Source: an uncultured Eubacteriales bacterium (GTDB lineage Bacteria; Bacillota; Clostridia; Christensenellales; Aristaeellaceae). Taken from it: a stretch of 64,000 bases of DNA. The translations under genes and the position numbers were made by a program. The DNA lies in the NCBI GenBank assembly GCA_900542445.1, contig UQNN01000001.1, positions 186,001 to 250,000 of the forward strand. Reading direction: 5' to 3'. Under the pieces are notes generated by a model that was not told the origin of the DNA, did not search any database, and was given only the letters and a program-made list of their open reading frames with translations. Below are positions 60,827-64,000 of this stretch, piece after piece (the first letter of the stretch is position 1; every line of letters begins with the position of its first letter).

Positions 60827-62010
60827 GAAATTCGTTTTTTAATCCGCCGCATTGCGCCGATGGGCAGATGCAGTACGCGTTTCATCACCCGTTGCGTCGC
60901 ATTCGGGCCGCGAAGCAGCTTCATCACACGCTCGCTTTCAAAGCCGTGCTTCTGATAACGTTTAAAAAACGCAGCTCGCTTTTCGTGCGGCTTCACGGGA
61001 ACAAGAAGGCTCGGATTGGCGCGCGTCATTCCCTCGAAATTCCTGATTGAAAACGCGTTGAGCTGCATTCCGCTCTGTTCAAGCGCCTGTCTGCCCTTCT
61101 GCGTATTAGCCATGACAAAGGAAAGGCCCGTATCGTCATCCCGTTCGGGGCAAATCTTCTCCGCTCCCCACAAATCAGCCAGCGTGATATCCGCCGCGTG
61201 ACGCTCACCGCGAAGCTGACTGCACGAATGGCAGGACGGTCGCAGATACAGATTTTGCAAAAAACCGTATAGATAGGGTTCTGTCGTCTGCGTACCCGCG
61301 TGTTCCTCCCCGTTTTCAAATGTCGCGACGGCGGAAAAGTTCTTCCATCCCAGCCGTTTATCGCGGAATGTATAGGCAGAAACGCGACTTCCGTGCTTTT
61401 TTTCCAGCTCGACCAGATATGAAGCGAACACGCCTGGAGAGGGAACGCCGTGACAGACAAAATCCACCGTCAGCAATTTATCGCTTTTCATATTACCCAA
61501 CGCGGCCAGCAGCCCGTTTATCTGGCACGGTGTGCCGGAAAACAGCACCGGAATCTCCCTTTTCAGCAGCGAAACCGCGTTGCCGATGGCATCCGTCGCG
61601 TCGCTTTGCACATACTTGGAACCGCGCATGCCGGAAAGCTCCGTTTCATCGAATGCGCCAACATGTTCAACGCGCATATTTTCGCCAAACGCCGCGCCAA
61701 ACACCACGCCGCCCCTTCGGATAACCTCGCGTGCCAACAGCGTGAACACGCCGCCCGACGAGGATTGTCTGCGAAGCGCTTCATCCTTCGCCTGCGCGCC
61801 GAGCAGCCGCGCATGATGCTCCGGCATCTCCCGCCCGGCAGGACACCGCTTTTCGCACAGATCACAGGATATGCACTTTTCTCCGTCCACTTTCGGATAG
61901 AGAAACCCTTCTGTATCCGGCTGCATGACAATCGCCTGTTTCGGGCAGATGCTCACGCAGGCGCCGCAGCCCGTGCATTCTGCCGGATTCTTCCGTACCG
62001 TCTGTCTCAT
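60820..62010 (-). CDS. F420H2-dehydrogenase-beta-like iron-sulfur protein of a polysaccharide locus
   Basis: 396 residues. Two 4Fe-4S ferredoxin motifs are at the N terminus (CTGCGACVSICP and CISCDLCEKRCP). The Coenzyme F420 hydrogenase/dehydrogenase beta-subunit N- and C-terminal domains follow, with SSGGVFTLLAREV, FSGTPCQINGLLA and RPSCHSCSQLRG. In Firmicutes such proteins typically accompany polysaccharide pyruvyl transferase genes, as here, where they may reduce a sugar or cofactor; the role is unproven. It overlaps the pyruvyl transferase by 4 bp. Confidence 0.9.
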   Translation of the reverse strand: MRQTVRKNPAECTGCGACVSICPKQAIVMQPDTEGFLYPKVDGEKCISCDLCEKRCPAGREMPEHHARLLGAQAKDEALRRQSSSGGVFTLLAREVIRRGGVVFGAAFGENMRVEHVGAFDETELSGMRGSKYVQSDATDAIGNAVSLLKREIPVLFSGTPCQINGLLAALGNMKSDKLLTVDFVCHGVPSPGVFASYLVELEKKHGSRVSAYTFRDKRLGWKNFSAVATFENGEEHAGTQTTEPYLYGFLQNLYLRPSCHSCSQLRGERHAADITLADLWGAEKICPERDDDTGLSFVMANTQKGRQALEQSGMQLNAFSIRNFEGMTRANPSLLVPVKPHEKRAAFFKRYQKHGFESERVMKLLRGPNATQRVMKRVLHLPIGAMRRIKKRISK

Positions 62011-63179
62011 TCCCGTTTTCCTCCCGCCAAAGCCAGAACAGCCGCAATCGTCTCTTCCCGACCCGCCATATACGACGGCATGCGCGCCTTGAGCTGTTCG
62101 CGCTCCGCGTCGCCGCGCCGCATCAGCGCGTCATACGCTGCAATCAGCTCCGTTTCCCCGGAAAGCTCCTGTGCGGGAATCAGGTGTCCTTCTTCCGAGC
62201 CAAACAAATCGCGCGCTATACCCCGCGCCTTGACCGAATAGCCGATGACCAGCGTCGGCACAAATGTCGAATAGGCTGCAACGGATACATGTGTTCTGGC
62301 CGTGACCAACCCGCAAAGCCGTTTCACATACCCTTTATACTGCATGGCGTTCAAACGATCCGACAAAATAAACACCCGCGGCTCGTCTGCAAAATGTGCT
62401 TTAATTGCTGAAAGCGCGTCCATATCGTTGTCGTGCGCCCATGTAACATGCGGAATCAGCGCAACGGCACGATCGCTCGTTCTTAGAATGTGCCGAACCA
62501 GCGACACAAACGCATTCAGCGCCGCCTCCTTATCTTTGGCGTGGCTGAGCACCAGCGGACTGACATTCAGACCGACAGTCTGTTTTTCCTTCCATCCCGT
62601 CGGAAGCGGCAGTTCTTCGGCGGCCATTGTAAACGCCGGATCGCACCACATGCGCACGTTCATGCCTGCGTCACGCATGGCCTGCGCCGTGATGGATTCG
62701 CGCGCGACAACCAGATCATACGCTTTCAAATCGTTCAGGCACTCGCCTTCCAAACGTTCGGGGTTCACCGAACACCCCCAAAGCACAAGCGGTTTACCCG
62801 CCCTGCGCAATCTGCCGTTGATGACCCGGATATGTTCCTGCGGCGCATAGCAATATGTATCGCCGCCGACGGAAAGGCACACGTCCGCCCGCCTGCCCTC
62901 ACGGATGACGGGCAGATACTTGCGCGCCACTTCATGTTCACGCGGCATGCCCAGCCGAAAACCAATCGAATTCACCAGGCGGCTCACACTGTACGGCGAA
63001 ATCTGTTCGTCCAGCAGCCTGGCGACATCCGGCAGATTCAGCTTTCGATCCAGTTCAGCCTGTCCGCTCGTGACACTCACGTGCGCGCCCGCCTGTGCAA
63101 ACAGCGCGGATGTGGAACGCACAATCGCCTCGCAGCCGCGGTTTTCGCATCCGGAATGATTATAAAGCAATACGTTCAT
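62007..63179 (-). CDS. Polysaccharide pyruvyl transferase family protein
   Basis: 390 residues related to WcaK/CsaB, which add ketal pyruvate to surface polysaccharides. It starts NVLLYNHSGCENRGCEAIVRS, with VCLSVGGDTYCY near 105-116, VGLNVSPLV and a C-terminal TARTHVSVAAYSTFVPTLVIGYSVK. ATG 63179 overlaps the glycosyltransferase stop by 4 bp. Upstream ATG codons lie in that gene and are excluded. A role in capsule or secondary cell-wall polysaccharide is inferred from family and neighbours. Confidence 0.9.
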   Translation of the reverse strand: MNVLLYNHSGCENRGCEAIVRSTSALFAQAGAHVSVTSGQAELDRKLNLPDVARLLDEQISPYSVSRLVNSIGFRLGMPREHEVARKYLPVIREGRRADVCLSVGGDTYCYAPQEHIRVINGRLRRAGKPLVLWGCSVNPERLEGECLNDLKAYDLVVARESITAQAMRDAGMNVRMWCDPAFTMAAEELPLPTGWKEKQTVGLNVSPLVLSHAKDKEAALNAFVSLVRHILRTSDRAVALIPHVTWAHDNDMDALSAIKAHFADEPRVFILSDRLNAMQYKGYVKRLCGLVTARTHVSVAAYSTFVPTLVIGYSVKARGIARDLFGSEEGHLIPAQELSGETELIAAYDALMRRGDAEREQLKARMPSYMAGREETIAAVLALAGGKRE

Positions 63180-64000
63180 CGCCGAATCCCCCATTTTCTG
63201 CCCGTCAGCTTTTCGCGAATGCGCAGCAGGATGTATATCTGCGGAAAACACCCTTTAACCACCGCTCGATAAATGCGCAAATCCCATTGAGGAACGCGGT
63301 CTTCCTGCACGCCGTCAAGCACAAGCGGCCGAATATATGCGTTAAAGCGTTTCATGCAGGCCATTATGCCGGTCTCTTTTTCATCCACCCACACGCAGCT
63401 TTGCAAAAAGTCGCGGAAATACAGCTCTTTCACACCTTCGCGAAGCAGAATCGCGCTCATGCTTTGCAGCATGGGCTGGTGTGCCTGGCTGTAAAGCCCC
63501 ATATTCGCCATCGCCGAGCTGCTGTGTACGCGGTAAACATAGGTGTGATCGGAAATATGCGCGATGTTTTTGGCACGCAGATACAGCTGCAAATTCAGCA
63601 GCGCATCCTCGCCGATATGCACGCTCTCATCGAGCCTCAGCCCGTCTTCAAACAATTCGCGCACGTAGAGCTTATTCCACAGGTTGTTATAAATGCGGTG
63701 CATGTGGATGATCTCCCGAACGATTTCCGACGGCTGCGGCACGACCGGCTCGATTTCCACCGGCACACGGCAGCCCCTTTCCACATCAAAGAGCGTGTGG
63801 TTGGCCGAGGTGATTTGTGCGCCGCTTTTCACTGCCGCCTGATACAGAATCGACAGCGCATTCTCCTCCAGCACATCATCAGCATCCATGAACGCAATAT
63901 ACCGCCCCGTTGCCATCGAAATGCCCCGATTGCGCGCGGCGGAAACGCCTTCGTTGCGCACATGCACCACCCTGGCGCGGCTTTCCGCACGAGCAAACGC
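63176..64000 (-). CDS. Family 2 glycosyltransferase, N-terminal part outside window
   Basis: The visible 274 codons read through the window edge without a start, so the N-terminal Rossmann part is missing. Present are VRNEGVSAARNRGISMATGRYIAFMDADD, with the DxD metal/UDP-sugar motif DADD, and GEDALLNLQLYLRA, the acceptor-binding ED motif. The C-terminal region is helical and ends in a basic tail. It belongs to the same operon as the pyruvyl transferase and Fe-S protein, all on the minus strand. Confidence 0.93.
   Translation of the reverse strand, partial: AFARAESRARVVHVRNEGVSAARNRGISMATGRYIAFMDADDVLEENALSILYQAAVKSGAQITSANHTLFDVERGCRVPVEIEPVVPQPSEIVREIIHMHRIYNNLWNKLYVRELFEDGLRLDESVHIGEDALLNLQLYLRAKNIAHISDHTYVYRVHSSSAMANMGLYSQAHQPMLQSMSAILLREGVKELYFRDFLQSCVWVDEKETGIMACMKRFNAYIRPLVLDGVQEDRVPQWDLRIYRAVVKGCFPQIYILLRIREKLTGRKWGIRR

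Noticed and set aside
58398..62580. The palindromic 15-mer CAGACCGACAGTCTG near 58398 and again near 62565
   Set aside because: Both copies lie inside coding genes (comEC and the pyruvyl transferase), and about two chance 15-mer pairs are expected in 64 kb.

Overview
The window reads as a chromosomal segment of an anaerobic, endospore-forming Firmicute of the Clostridia, with fairly high G+C and strong AGGAGG ribosome-binding sites. The evidence is the complete spoIIIAA-AH operon, spoIIP, a class III (oxygen-sensitive) ribonucleotide reductase, SigA-type TTGACA/TATAAT promoters, Asp23/AmaP, and gene orders typical of Clostridia. Long Thr/Pro linkers in surface proteins recall gut-type Clostridia, but I cannot name a genus from this sequence. 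No mobile element, CRISPR array, tRNA or rRNA was seen.

Layout. 1-1215 (-): 5' part of a gyrB/parE gene. 1394-6604 (+): DUF1614 protein, spoIIP, a radical-SAM-like DUF512 protein, der and plsY. 6676-7923 (-): a triple-LysM protein and a phosphoribosyltransferase. 8502-12236 (+): nrdD-nrdG-dut behind paired NrdR-like boxes, then free-methionine sulfoxide reductase. 12295-20533 (-): HAD phosphatase, RluA-type pseudouridine synthase, an unknown protein, ilvE, and the macromolecular-synthesis cluster dgt-dnaG-rpoD. 20801-24628 (-): glpK and a membrane-anchored PQQ-like beta-propeller with a Thr/Pro repeat linker. 24791-26658: two small unknown genes and a VanW protein. 26832-27055: a secreted-protein gene broken at a G6 tract.

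27297-48512 is one long run of minus-strand genes. In transcription order: an unknown membrane protein, a NifZ-like cysteine desulfurase, thiI, spoIIIAA-AH, asp23, amaP, DUF2273, nusB, a TsaD-like paralogue, folD, xseA, xseB, ispA, a PAP2-like protein, a roughly 600-nt noncoding RNA, a four-helix membrane protein, dxs, tlyA, nadK, argR, recN. The RNA at about 33758-34359 has its own consensus promoter and terminator. It lies between ispA and a small membrane gene followed by dxs. This is the known context of the OLE (Ornate Large Extremophilic) RNA and its partner OapA, and it is the most interesting item in the window.

48700-53206 holds a zinc-ribbon membrane protein, an M20 peptidase and a serine beta-lactamase-like hydrolase. 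53282-59243 (-) holds lysA, degV-tadA, a divergent ParB-like protein and comEC. 59373-64000 (-) holds a MATE exporter and the edge of what looks like a surface-polysaccharide locus (Fe-S F420H2-dehydrogenase-like protein, polysaccharide pyruvyl transferase, family 2 glycosyltransferase running off the window).
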